From positions 1,674 through 10,417 of the forward strand of contig PLZT01000152.1 in NCBI GenBank assembly GCA_003152255.1: 8,744 bases of DNA, read 5' to 3'. The notes beneath the pieces were generated by a model. The model was not told the DNA's origin and made no database searches. It saw only the letters and a program-made list of their open reading frames with translations. Each line of letters starts with the position of its first letter. Position 1 is the first letter of the stretch. Made by a program: the position numbers and the translations under genes. The DNA comes from Methylocystaceae bacterium. GTDB taxonomy: Bacteria; Pseudomonadota; Alphaproteobacteria; Rhizobiales; Beijerinckiaceae. Of this stretch, positions 1 to 8,744 are shown one piece after another.

Positions 1-784
<784 letters not shown>

Positions 785-785
<1 letters not shown>

Positions 786-797
786 CGCATAATGCGC
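785..797. repeat. Perfect odd palindrome GCGCAT-A-ATGCGC
   Basis: A 13-nt perfect inverted repeat centred on A791 overlaps the last base of the ilvC stop codon. It lies 6 nt before a longer stem-loop. It could be a small hairpin that extends the ilvC 3' structure or a protein-binding site. An ATG inside it (792-794) opens the frame of the downstream NTF2-like gene, but that start is not preferred. Confidence 0.45.
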
Positions 798-803
798 GCT
801 AAG

Positions 804-840
804 CCCTTTGGCTGTCGGCTTATTGTCGACAGTCGAAGGG
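804..840 (+). terminator. Long stem-loop after ilvC, probable transcript end
   Basis: The arms at 804-819 and 825-840 pair over 16 positions without bulges (13 Watson-Crick pairs and three G-U pairs at 809/835, 811/833 and 818/826), closing a 5-nt loop TTATT at 820-824. It begins 19 nt after the ilvC stop. There is no U-run directly after the stem; the next bases are AAGTGCGGG followed by TTTATA. It is therefore either a non-canonical terminator or a 3'-end stabilising or processing structure. It lies inside the possible N-terminal extension of the next gene, which argues that translation of that gene starts later, at about 897. Confidence 0.55.
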
Positions 841-896
841 AAGTGCGGGTTTATAGGCTCGACGTCGGCGCCTTTTGGACGCCGCGGCGCTTTGGG

Positions 897-1805
897 ATGG
901 CCGTCATGGACGGAGCGACGGAACCACCAAATCGATTGACCGGCGGCGAAATACGCCGTCGACTGGAAGAGATCACGAGATTTCGCCTGACCGGTCAACT
1001 GGAGCGGATGGTGGAGCATTTCTCACCGGACGTTATCGTGCATTATAACTGCACCCAGGTCGGCCTGTTCACTCCAGGCGTCTGGCGGGGCCGAGCCGCG
1101 TTTCTGGCGAATATGCGGCTCACGGAAGAGAGCTATGAGGCGCTCGAAGGCGAAATCGTCGACATTCTGGTCGAGAACGGCAATGCGGCGCTGCGCTGGC
1201 GCACCTGCTGGCGCCATCGCGGGACGGGCGGCGTTTTTACCGTTGACATGGCCTATTTCCTGAAATGGCGGGGCGACACCGTAGCCGAGCTGCACGAATT
1301 TCTGGATTATCCGGGTCCGCCGGCGATTGGACGCGAGAAACTCTCCAGCTACGAGGAGATGTTGCGCCCCCGGGAGCCGGGATTGGAGCGCGGGGAAATC
1401 GTCAGGCGCGTCAATGAACTGGCCAATTTCGCGCCGTCGCGGGGGCCGGACATAGGGCTGATACGCAAATATTATTCGCCGGACATCGTTTGCGAATTCG
1501 TTGGCCACAGGGCGCGCATTCCCTATGCCGGCCGGCACGTGGGCGTCGAAGCCGTGATCAATATCGTGCGCGGCATCAATGTCGATTTCGAACAACTCAA
1601 CAGCGTGCTCTCCGACATTCTCGTCGACGGCGGACGGCTCGCCTGCCGCCGCACGGTCCAGTGGCGCCATCGCGGCACGGGCCGGCGGGGCTTGGTCGAG
1701 CTCGCGGAATTCGTCAGATTCGAGGATGGATTGATCGTCGAGCTCATCGAATATCGCGACAGCGTCACGATCCTCGAAATGCAGGGCGAGTTGAAAGTCT
1801 GGTGA
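897..1805 (+). CDS. Tandem double NTF2/SnoaL-like domain protein, function unknown
   Basis: A 302-residue protein from the ATG at 897, built of two copies of an NTF2-like (SnoaL-type) alpha+beta barrel. The first copy spans roughly residues 15-140 and the second roughly 160-292. Each copy shows the same series: GEI-x-RR near its start, SPD-I/V after the helical segment, DILV-x-(N/D)G, then the strand WRHRGTG (residues 105-111 and 256-262) and a closing V-x-EL-x-E/EL-x-EY strand with Asp or Tyr. NTF2-like folds serve as small-molecule enzymes such as polyketide cyclases, limonene-epoxide hydrolase and ketosteroid isomerase, or as binding subunits; nothing here picks one. There is no signal peptide or membrane segment. 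The frame opens at 792, but the extra 35 residues would run through the strong stem-loop and resemble no NTF2 region. ATG 897 or ATG 906 is therefore preferred; neither has a clear ribosome site. The stop overlaps the next gene's start. Fold call is firm, function unknown. Confidence 0.8.
   Translation: MAVMDGATEPPNRLTGGEIRRRLEEITRFRLTGQLERMVEHFSPDVIVHYNCTQVGLFTPGVWRGRAAFLANMRLTEESYEALEGEIVDILVENGNAALRWRTCWRHRGTGGVFTVDMAYFLKWRGDTVAELHEFLDYPGPPAIGREKLSSYEEMLRPREPGLERGEIVRRVNELANFAPSRGPDIGLIRKYYSPDIVCEFVGHRARIPYAGRHVGVEAVINIVRGINVDFEQLNSVLSDILVDGGRLACRRTVQWRHRGTGRRGLVELAEFVRFEDGLIVELIEYRDSVTILEMQGELKVW
1209..1229 (+). repeat. Internal duplication, copy 1 core (encodes WRHRGTG)
   Basis: These 21 bases match 1662-1682 at 20 of 21 positions, the single difference being G versus C at base 15. 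They encode the same seven residues WRHRGTG in the first NTF2-like domain. The two copies lie 453 nt (151 codons) apart, which is the domain repeat period. Confidence 0.8.
1662..1682 (+). repeat. Internal duplication, copy 2 core (encodes WRHRGTG)
   Basis: Second copy of the near-identical 21-nt segment, in the second NTF2-like domain. Flanking sequence has diverged much more than this core, so either the core is under strong constraint or it has been homogenised by gene conversion. Confidence 0.8.
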
Positions 1806-2707
1806 AAGAGCCATTGCGCTTTCATACGCTCGACGTCTTCACGCACAGCAAATTCGCCGGCAAGCCGCTGGTCGTGTTCGAAAACGCGGACGGCCTCGCG
1901 CGAGGCGAGATGGCCGCCCTGGCGCGGGAGTTCAACCTTGCGGCGGCTTTTGCATGCGCGCCGCGCGACCCCGTGGACAGCGCCAGCATCCGTGTTTTCA
2001 CGCCCCAGGGAGAAGAGCGCTCCTTCAGCGCGCAGGCGGTGATCGGCGTCGCTGTTTTGCTCGCGCGGTCCAGGGCGGCCGAGATATTGGCGCGCCGCGA
2101 GGTGGTGGTCGTGCTGGAGATCGCCGACGAGATTTTTTCCTGCGACGTGATCAAAAGCAAAAGCGGCGTCTGCTACGCGCAATTCGCGTTGAACCGCGCG
2201 GCGCGACGGGACGGCGAGGCGCCGGACGTCGAGGCGTTGGCCGCCGCGCTGGCGCTGGCGCCGGAGGAGATCGGCTTCAGGGCGCATGCGCCGCGCATTT
2301 ATAGCGCGCTCGCGCCCTTTGTGTTCGTTCCCGTCGGCTCACGCGCGGCGCTCGAACGCGCCAACCCGTCGCGCGCGCCATTCGAGCGGGTTCGCGGCTC
2401 CGCCGCCGGGCTTTGCCTCTATACCGACGAAACCATCGCGCCGGACAGCGCCATACTCGCGCGCTTGTTCGGCCCTGGCGCCATCGAGGATCCCGCGAGC
2501 GGCGCGGCCGCGGCGGCCTTCGCTGGAGCCGCCCAGGAATTCGAGCGTCCGACGGACGGCGAACACCAAATTTTCATCGAACAAGGGCACAAGATCGGCC
2601 GCCCCTCGCGCCTGACGCTGCGCATGAGCGTCGCGGCTGGCGCGTTGGCCGATATCCATCTCGGCGGCCAGGCGGTGGAGGTTGCTTGCGGAGAGCTGAC
2701 GTCTTGA
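1802..2707 (+). CDS. PhzF-fold (PhzC/PhzF family) isomerase-like protein lacking key catalytic residues
   Basis: 301 residues, in the size range of PhzF-family proteins (about 260-300), which are two-lobed diaminopimelate-epimerase-like folds acting as isomerases without cofactors. Family features are the N-terminal strand FHTLDVFT, then FAGKPLVVF (residues 18-26), AREFNL (41-46), RVFTPQGE (64-71), GSAAGLCLYT (199-208), and AIEDPASGA (227-235). By alignment from memory with Pseudomonas PhzF, catalytic Glu45 falls on Ala48, His74 on Gln78 and Ser213 on Ala235, while Asp208 is kept as Asp230. The usual GHP motif reads AQA, and the Asn of GNP reads Lys21. The protein may be inactive, use different chemistry, or act as a binding protein. 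GTG at 1802 overlaps the previous gene's TGA (GTGA), giving translational coupling; no ATG lies near. The stop overlaps the Nudix gene's start. Family confidence is good; any phenazine role is not supported because no other phz genes are present. Confidence 0.82.
   Translation: MKEPLRFHTLDVFTHSKFAGKPLVVFENADGLARGEMAALAREFNLAAAFACAPRDPVDSASIRVFTPQGEERSFSAQAVIGVAVLLARSRAAEILARREVVVVLEIADEIFSCDVIKSKSGVCYAQFALNRAARRDGEAPDVEALAAALALAPEEIGFRAHAPRIYSALAPFVFVPVGSRAALERANPSRAPFERVRGSAAGLCLYTDETIAPDSAILARLFGPGAIEDPASGAAAAAFAGAAQEFERPTDGEHQIFIEQGHKIGRPSRLTLRMSVAAGALADIHLGGQAVEVACGELTS
2690..2695 (+). promoter_or_regulatory. Ribosome binding site GGAGAG deciding TTG start of Nudix gene
   Basis: GGAGAG ends 8 nt before TTG 2704. 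No ATG in the right frame lies nearby, so this site supports a TTG start that overlaps the upstream stop codon (TTGA at 2704-2707). Confidence 0.6.
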
Positions 2708-3426
2708 CGGATGACGCGCGGGTTTTGCGAGTGGATCGGCTGGCGTGCCGGCTCGTCGCCCATGATTGGGCGTTCGATCGCGACGCGACGGGTGACATCG
2801 CGGCTCATTGGCGCGACCGGACAAAGGTCAATCCGACGCTGTTCGACGGGCGCGTCCTTCTCGCCAGCCGCGTCGCGACAAGCGTCGACGCGGCCGGGCT
2901 GACGATTCTCGAGGCGGATTTTTTCGAGACGCGCTTCTCGCGCTTTCTCGCCTGGCGCGATTTCGGCTTTCCCGACCGCGAGGTCTATAATTGCTTCTCG
3001 ATGCCGGCGCTGCGCTGTTCCGACGGCGCCTTCCTGCTCGGCGAAATGGGGCCGGGCCATTCCTGCGCCGGGCAGCTGTATTTTCCCTGCGGCACGCCGG
3101 ACCCCAGTGACATCAGCGGCGAGACGGTCGATCTCAGCGGCAGCATCGTTCGAGAACTCGCGGAGGAAACAGGCATTTGCGTCACCCTGCCGATGTTCTC
3201 GCCGTCCTGGCGCGTCGTCTTCGACGGCCAGCGCGTGGCCTGCATAAACATCATCGACTGGCCCGAGCCGGCGCGAACGCTGCTGGCGCGGGTCGAGAGC
3301 CATATCGCCGCCGAGAGCGATCCCGAACTGGCGCGCGCGCATCTGGTGCGCGGACGCGCGGAGCTGTCGGATTTGCGCGTTCCCGCCTTCATGGAGGCGT
3401 TTTTGGCGTTGGAGATGCCCCATTGA
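2704..3426 (+). CDS. Nudix hydrolase-like protein with modified Nudix box
   Basis: About 240 residues from TTG 2704, longer than minimal Nudix enzymes (about 150) because of an N-terminal region of about 95 residues. Nudix hydrolases cleave X-linked nucleoside diphosphates using Mg2+ or Mn2+; the substrate here cannot be predicted. The second half of the Nudix box, RELAEETGI at residues 150-158, matches REUxEExGU exactly, including the metal-binding Glu residues. The first half does not fit G-x5-E-x7: the expected Gly and Glu positions hold Asp136 and Val142. Instead there is FPCGTPDP at 127-134, with Glu140 two residues off. The region before it (NCFSMPALRCSDGAFLLGEMG) looks like the usual Nudix strand that displays its own substrate loop. 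The start is placed at TTG because of the GGAGAG site and the 4-nt overlap with the upstream stop. It is the last of three coupled genes; aroKB follows after 60 nt. Family confidence high, activity less certain. Confidence 0.85.
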   Translation: MTDDARVLRVDRLACRLVAHDWAFDRDATGDIAAHWRDRTKVNPTLFDGRVLLASRVATSVDAAGLTILEADFFETRFSRFLAWRDFGFPDREVYNCFSMPALRCSDGAFLLGEMGPGHSCAGQLYFPCGTPDPSDISGETVDLSGSIVRELAEETGICVTLPMFSPSWRVVFDGQRVACINIIDWPEPARTLLARVESHIAAESDPELARAHLVRGRAELSDLRVPAFMEAFLALEMPH

Positions 3427-3458
3427 GCGCCGCGCGGTGGCGAATTTCGGCTGAATTT

Positions 3459-3471
3459 CCGGCAAGGCCGG
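3459..3471 (+). other. Small GC hairpin before aroKB (CCGGC-AAG-GCCGG)
   Basis: A five-pair stem with a 3-nt loop lies in the 60-nt gap between the Nudix gene and aroKB, followed directly by TATAGATTG. There is no U-run, so it is a poor terminator. The following TATAGAT resembles a -10 box, but I see no matching -35 element 16-18 nt upstream. It may only affect translation of aroKB. Confidence 0.25.
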
Positions 3472-3486
3472 TATAGATTGAGCCTC

Positions 3487-5274
3487 ATGATCAAGAGCCA
3501 TGGCGCCGATGCGAGCCACCAAGGGGCGCCGCCCGATCCACGCCTCGCGGCGATCCGCGCCGCGCTAAAGGACCATTGCATCGTGCTTATCGGCATGATG
3601 GGCTCCGGCAAGAGCGCCATAGGCCAGCGGCTGGCGGCGCGGCTTGGCCTCAAATTCGTCGACGCCGACGCCGAGATCGTCGCCGCCGCCCGCATGTCGA
3701 TTCCGGAGATTTTCGCGAAATATGGCGAGGGCTATTTCCGAAACGGCGAGCGCCGCGTGATGCTTCGCCTGCTCAACAACGGGCCGGTGGTGCTGGCGAC
3801 CGGCGGCGGGGCCTTTCTCGATCCGCGCACGCGTCGGCGCATCGCCGAGCGAGGCGTCTCCATCTGGTTCGACGCCGACCACGAAACCCTGCTGAGGCGG
3901 GTGCGTCGCAAGTCCGACCGCCCGTTGCTGCAGACCGCCGATCCGGCGGCGACCTTGCGTCGGCTGATGGACGAACGCTATCCCGTCTACGCCCACGCCG
4001 ACATAAGAGTCGTCTCGCGCGACACGCCGCAGGACGCGATGGTCGACGAGACGCTGGACGCCCTCGCCGAGCGGCTGCCGACGCTCGACCTCGGCGCCCG
4101 ACACACCGCCATGGAAGCCCAGATCATGACTCATTTTCCGCCCCGCCCGCAGCCGTCCGACGCTCCCCTGCATCACGAGAACGTGCGGGTGGCGCTGGGC
4201 GCGCGTTCCTATGACATTCTGATTGGCGCGGGTCTCCTGGCCAAGGCCGGCGAGAAAATCGCGGCCGTCGCGCCCGGCGCCGCCTGCGCGATCGTCACCG
4301 ACGCCAACGTCGCCCGGCTCCATCTGCCCGCGCTCGAAGACAGCCTGAAATCGGCGGGCGTGCGTTATTCCACGATTGTCGTGGAGCCGGGCGAGGGCTC
4401 CAAATCGCTGAGCGTTTTCGGGCGCGTCTGCGAGGAGGCGATCGCCGCCAGGATCGAACGGCGCGACGTGATCGTGGCGCTGGGCGGCGGCGTCGTCGGC
4501 GATCTTTCGGGCTTTGTCGCGGCGAGCCTTCGGCGCGGCGCGCGCTTCGTGCAAATTCCGACGACCTTGCTCGCGCAAGTCGACAGTTCGGTCGGGGGCA
4601 AGACCGGGATCAATTCGCCGCAAGGCAAGAATCTGATCGGCGCCTTTCACCAGCCGTCGCTGGTGCTCGCCGACGTCGACACGCTGGCGACGCTGCCGCC
4701 GCGCGAGTTTCGCGCCGGCTACGCCGAGGTCGTCAAATACGGACTGATTGGCGACCGCCGTTTCTTCGAATGGCTGGAAGCCGATGGCGACGCCATATTT
4801 CACGGCAAGCCCGAGCAAATCTGCGCGGTCGCGGTGAGCTGCGAGAGCAAGGCCGCTATTGTCGCGCGCGACGAGACCGAGCAGGGCGACCGCGCTCTGC
4901 TCAACCTCGGCCACACCTTCGGCCACGCCTTCGAGCGCCTCGTCGACTACGACAGCGCCCGTCTCGTGCATGGCGAAGGCGTCGCCATCGGTCTGGCGCT
5001 GGCGCTGCGGTTCTCTCAGCGCCTTGGCCTGTGCGCCGGGCAGGACGCGCTGCGCGCCGAGCGGCATTTGTCGAGCCTTGGCCTGCCGACGCGCATAAGC
5101 GACATTCCCGGCGCTAACTTCACCGCCGACGCCATCATGGACGCGATGTATCAGGACAAGAAGGTCGAACGCGGCGCCCTGACCTTCATCCTGCTGCGCG
5201 GGATAGGCGCGGCCTTCGTCGCCAAATCCGTCGACCCGGCGGACGCGCGCGCTTTTCTCCAAAGCGAACTTTAG
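3487..5274 (+). CDS. aroKB: Bifunctional shikimate kinase / 3-dehydroquinate synthase fusion (AroKB)
   Basis: One uninterrupted frame of 595 residues carries two cytoplasmic shikimate-pathway enzymes. Shikimate kinase occupies about residues 28-195, with Walker A GMMGSGKS (36-43), shikimate-binding Asp61 in VDADAEI and Arg85 in FRNGE, Gly-rich GGGAF (106-110), and lid Arg145 in RPLL. A linker rich in Pro and His runs from about 196 to 225. 3-Dehydroquinate synthase fills the rest, with EGSKS, NAD-binding GGGVVGDL (333-340), PTTLLAQVDSSVGGKTGIN, and zinc ligands Glu414 (AEVVKYG), His476 (GHTFGH) and His495 (VHGEG). All key residues are present, so both activities are expected: DAHP to 3-dehydroquinate (AroB) and ATP phosphorylation of shikimate (AroK), which are steps 2 and 5 of the pathway rather than successive ones. 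ATG 3487 is chosen; TTG 3478 in frame would add three residues. An internal start at 4126 could yield AroB alone. The CBS gene follows after 46 nt. Confidence 0.96.
   Translation: MIKSHGADASHQGAPPDPRLAAIRAALKDHCIVLIGMMGSGKSAIGQRLAARLGLKFVDADAEIVAAARMSIPEIFAKYGEGYFRNGERRVMLRLLNNGPVVLATGGGAFLDPRTRRRIAERGVSIWFDADHETLLRRVRRKSDRPLLQTADPAATLRRLMDERYPVYAHADIRVVSRDTPQDAMVDETLDALAERLPTLDLGARHTAMEAQIMTHFPPRPQPSDAPLHHENVRVALGARSYDILIGAGLLAKAGEKIAAVAPGAACAIVTDANVARLHLPALEDSLKSAGVRYSTIVVEPGEGSKSLSVFGRVCEEAIAARIERRDVIVALGGGVVGDLSGFVAASLRRGARFVQIPTTLLAQVDSSVGGKTGINSPQGKNLIGAFHQPSLVLADVDTLATLPPREFRAGYAEVVKYGLIGDRRFFEWLEADGDAIFHGKPEQICAVAVSCESKAAIVARDETEQGDRALLNLGHTFGHAFERLVDYDSARLVHGEGVAIGLALALRFSQRLGLCAGQDALRAERHLSSLGLPTRISDIPGANFTADAIMDAMYQDKKVERGALTFILLRGIGAAFVAKSVDPADARAFLQSEL
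4113..4128 (+). promoter_or_regulatory. Possible internal translation start for a separate AroB
   Basis: GGAAG at 4113-4117 lies 8 nt before an in-frame ATG at 4126 (residue 214 of the fusion), within the linker between the kinase and synthase domains. Initiation here would give a stand-alone AroB of about 382 residues, the usual length for the unfused enzyme. This may be a relic of formerly separate genes. It is suggestive only. Confidence 0.35.
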
Positions 5275-5310
5275 CCAAGGACATGCGAGCGCTGCGCCCG
5301 TCCATTTCCC

Positions 5311-5315
5311 GGAGG
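5311..5315 (+). promoter_or_regulatory. Strong ribosome binding site GGAGG before TTG start of CBS gene
   Basis: GGAGG sits 5 nt before TTG 5321. The first residues from this TTG lead straight into the first membrane helix, and no in-frame ATG occurs before it is already under way, so the site fixes a TTG start. Confidence 0.7.
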
Positions 5316-5320
5316 CCGGA

Positions 5321-6601
5321 TTGACTACCGTCGATATTGGAACGGCGCTGATCATCGTGCTCGCCTGCGTGCTGCTGTCCGCGTTCTTTTCGGGCTCCGA
5401 GACGGCTCTGACGGCGGCCTCGGCGGCGCATATGCACGCGCTCGAAAAGGATGGTGACAGGCGCGCCGCGACCGTCTCGAATCTGCTGCGCCAGCGCAAC
5501 CGCATGATCGCGGCGCTGTTGTTCGGCGGCACGCTGGTCAATATCGGCGGCTCCGCCTTCGCGACCAGCGTGCTGGTCATGCTGTTCGGCGAGCACGGCG
5601 CGGTCTATTCGACCTTCATCATGACCATCATGCTGCTGGTTTTCGCGGAAGTGTTGCCGAAGACGCTGGCGATCAACCAGCCGGACCAGATTTCGCTGCA
5701 CGTCGCGCGCGGCGTGCATCTATTCGTTTCGGTTTTCGGTCCGCTGCTCGCGGGCGTCGAGTTTTTCGTGCGTTGGGTGCTCAAAATGGCCGGCGTCGAG
5801 CTCGGCCATGGCCGAAAGGTGCTCTCGCCCTATGACGAGCTGATGAGCGCCGTCGACATCATGCACGAGGAAGGCAATGTCGAGCGCAGCGCCCGCGACA
5901 TGTTCGGCGGCGTGCTCGATCTGCAGGTCATGCATGTGTCCGACGTCATGGTTCACCGCACCAAGATCAGGGCCGTCGACGCCGATCTGCCGCCCGGCGA
6001 CATCATTCGCGAAGTGCTGGCGTCGCCATATACGCGGATGCCGCTATGGCGCGAGCGACCCGATAATTTCATCGGCCTGCTGCATTCGAAGGATCTTCTG
6101 CGCGCGCTCGACGCCGCCGGCGGCGACGCCGCGAAGCTGCGCATCGACGAGATCATGCTGGCGCCGTGGTTCACGCCGGAAGCCACGACGCTCAAGGATC
6201 AGCTCGAGGAGTTTCTCAAGCGCAAGACGCATCTTGCATTCGTCGTCGACGAATATGGCGAGGTCATGGGTCTCGTCACGCTGGAGGACATTCTGGAGGA
6301 GATCGTCGGCGACATCCGCGACGAGCACGATATCGCCGTGCAGGGCGTGCGCGCGCAAAAGGACGGCTCGGTGCTGGTCGACGGCGCGGTTCCGCTGCGC
6401 GATCTCAACCGCGCGATGGATTGGGATCTGCCCGACGAGGAGGCGACGACGATCGCCGGCCTCGTGATCCACGAAGCCGGCGCCATTCCCGAGGCCGGTC
6501 AGGTGTTCCGTTTCCACGGCTTCCGCTTCGAAGTGCTGCGCAAGATTCGCAACCGCATCACCTCGCTGAAGGTGACGCCGGAAGAGGGAACGTCGGCTTG
6601 A
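5321..6601 (+). CDS. HlyC/CorC family (CNNM-type) DUF21 and CBS-domain membrane protein
   Basis: 426 residues in the inner membrane. The N-terminal DUF21/CNNM region holds hydrophobic segments at about 6-25, 64-92, 95-118 and 127-150, and the family motifs FFSGSETALTAAS and FAEVLPKTLA. A pair of CBS domains follows (about 205-262 and 270-332, with VMVHRTKI and VVDEYGEVMGLVTLEDILEEIVGDI), then a C-terminal CorC_HlyC domain (about 340-421). Relatives are linked to Mg2+/Co2+ efflux or membrane ion homeostasis, with adenine nucleotides or Mg2+ binding the CBS pair; older 'hemolysin' labels for this family are mostly misleading. Length and domain order are normal. The start is TTG with a GGAGG site. 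It lies 46 nt after aroKB and is probably cotranscribed; aroK-aroB followed by a CBS/HlyC gene is, as I recall, a common order in rhizobia and relatives. Its stop is 7 nt from the convergent metH stop. Confidence 0.93.
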   Translation: MTTVDIGTALIIVLACVLLSAFFSGSETALTAASAAHMHALEKDGDRRAATVSNLLRQRNRMIAALLFGGTLVNIGGSAFATSVLVMLFGEHGAVYSTFIMTIMLLVFAEVLPKTLAINQPDQISLHVARGVHLFVSVFGPLLAGVEFFVRWVLKMAGVELGHGRKVLSPYDELMSAVDIMHEEGNVERSARDMFGGVLDLQVMHVSDVMVHRTKIRAVDADLPPGDIIREVLASPYTRMPLWRERPDNFIGLLHSKDLLRALDAAGGDAAKLRIDEIMLAPWFTPEATTLKDQLEEFLKRKTHLAFVVDEYGEVMGLVTLEDILEEIVGDIRDEHDIAVQGVRAQKDGSVLVDGAVPLRDLNRAMDWDLPDEEATTIAGLVIHEAGAIPEAGQVFRFHGFRFEVLRKIRNRITSLKVTPEEGTSA

Positions 6602-6608
6602 TCGCTCC

Positions 6609-8744
<2,136 letters not shown>

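Noticed and set aside
823..857. Possible promoter TTGTCG ... TATAGG upstream of the NTF2-like gene
   Set aside because: The spacing between the two boxes is about 23 nt, too long for a sigma-70 type promoter, and the -35-like box is part of the stem-loop.
792..896. N-terminal extension of the NTF2-like gene from ATG 792
   Set aside because: The 35 extra residues do not resemble the NTF2 fold, the ATG lies in a palindrome 4 nt after the ilvC region's end with no well-spaced ribosome site, and the region folds into a strong stem-loop. I cannot exclude it completely.
1023..1814. A 263-codon minus-strand open frame opposite the double NTF2-like gene
   Set aside because: Its composition looks like an antisense shadow, and the plus-strand frame shows a clear internal domain duplication that is conserved at protein level.
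1802..2707. A phenazine biosynthesis role for the PhzF-like protein
   Set aside because: No other phz genes are in the window and the catalytic residues needed for PhzF isomerisation are replaced, so only the fold family is supported.
3565..5580. A 671-codon open frame on the minus strand opposite aroKB
   Set aside because: It mirrors the third-position GC bias of aroKB, has low-complexity Arg/Ala/Gly-rich composition and no recognisable domain, while the plus strand has two complete enzyme domains there.

Overview
The window is GC-rich, gene-dense DNA with no mobile elements, RNA genes or CRISPR arrays that I can see. The protein content suggests an alphaproteobacterium, most likely of the Hyphomicrobiales (Methylocystis/Beijerinckia-like). 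The reasons are a class I IlvC, a shikimate kinase fused to 3-dehydroquinate synthase, a CorC/HlyC-type CBS protein directly after aroB, and a large cobalamin-dependent MetH. The taxonomic call is inference from gene style, not from a marker gene.

Layout. (1) 1-785, plus strand: the 3' three quarters of ilvC, branched-chain amino acid synthesis. (2) 786-896: a spacer with an odd palindrome and a 16-bp stem-loop starting 19 nt after the ilvC stop, a likely transcription end or RNA-stabilising structure. (3) 897-3426, plus strand: three tightly coupled genes. They are a protein made of two tandem NTF2/SnoaL-like domains, a PhzF-fold isomerase-like protein, and a Nudix hydrolase-like protein. 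The stop of each of the first two overlaps the start of the next by 4 nt (GTGA, then TTGA). (4) 3487-6601, plus strand: aroK-aroB as one reading frame (shikimate pathway), then a DUF21/CBS/CorC_HlyC membrane protein after a 46-nt gap. (5) 6609-8744, minus strand: the C-terminal part of metH, converging on the CBS gene with only 7 nt between the stop codons.

Housekeeping genes (ilvC, aroKB, metH) make amino acids: branched-chain, aromatic precursors and methionine. The least ordinary part is the three-gene cassette between ilvC and aroKB. Its PhzF-like protein has lost the residues that carry out catalysis in characterised PhzF (the Glu and His positions are Ala and Gln, only the Asp remains). 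Its first gene is a recent-looking internal duplication, and its Nudix protein keeps the metal-binding half of the Nudix box but not the canonical first half. No function can be assigned to the cassette from sequence alone. It is the best candidate for something undescribed here, though each fold is known.
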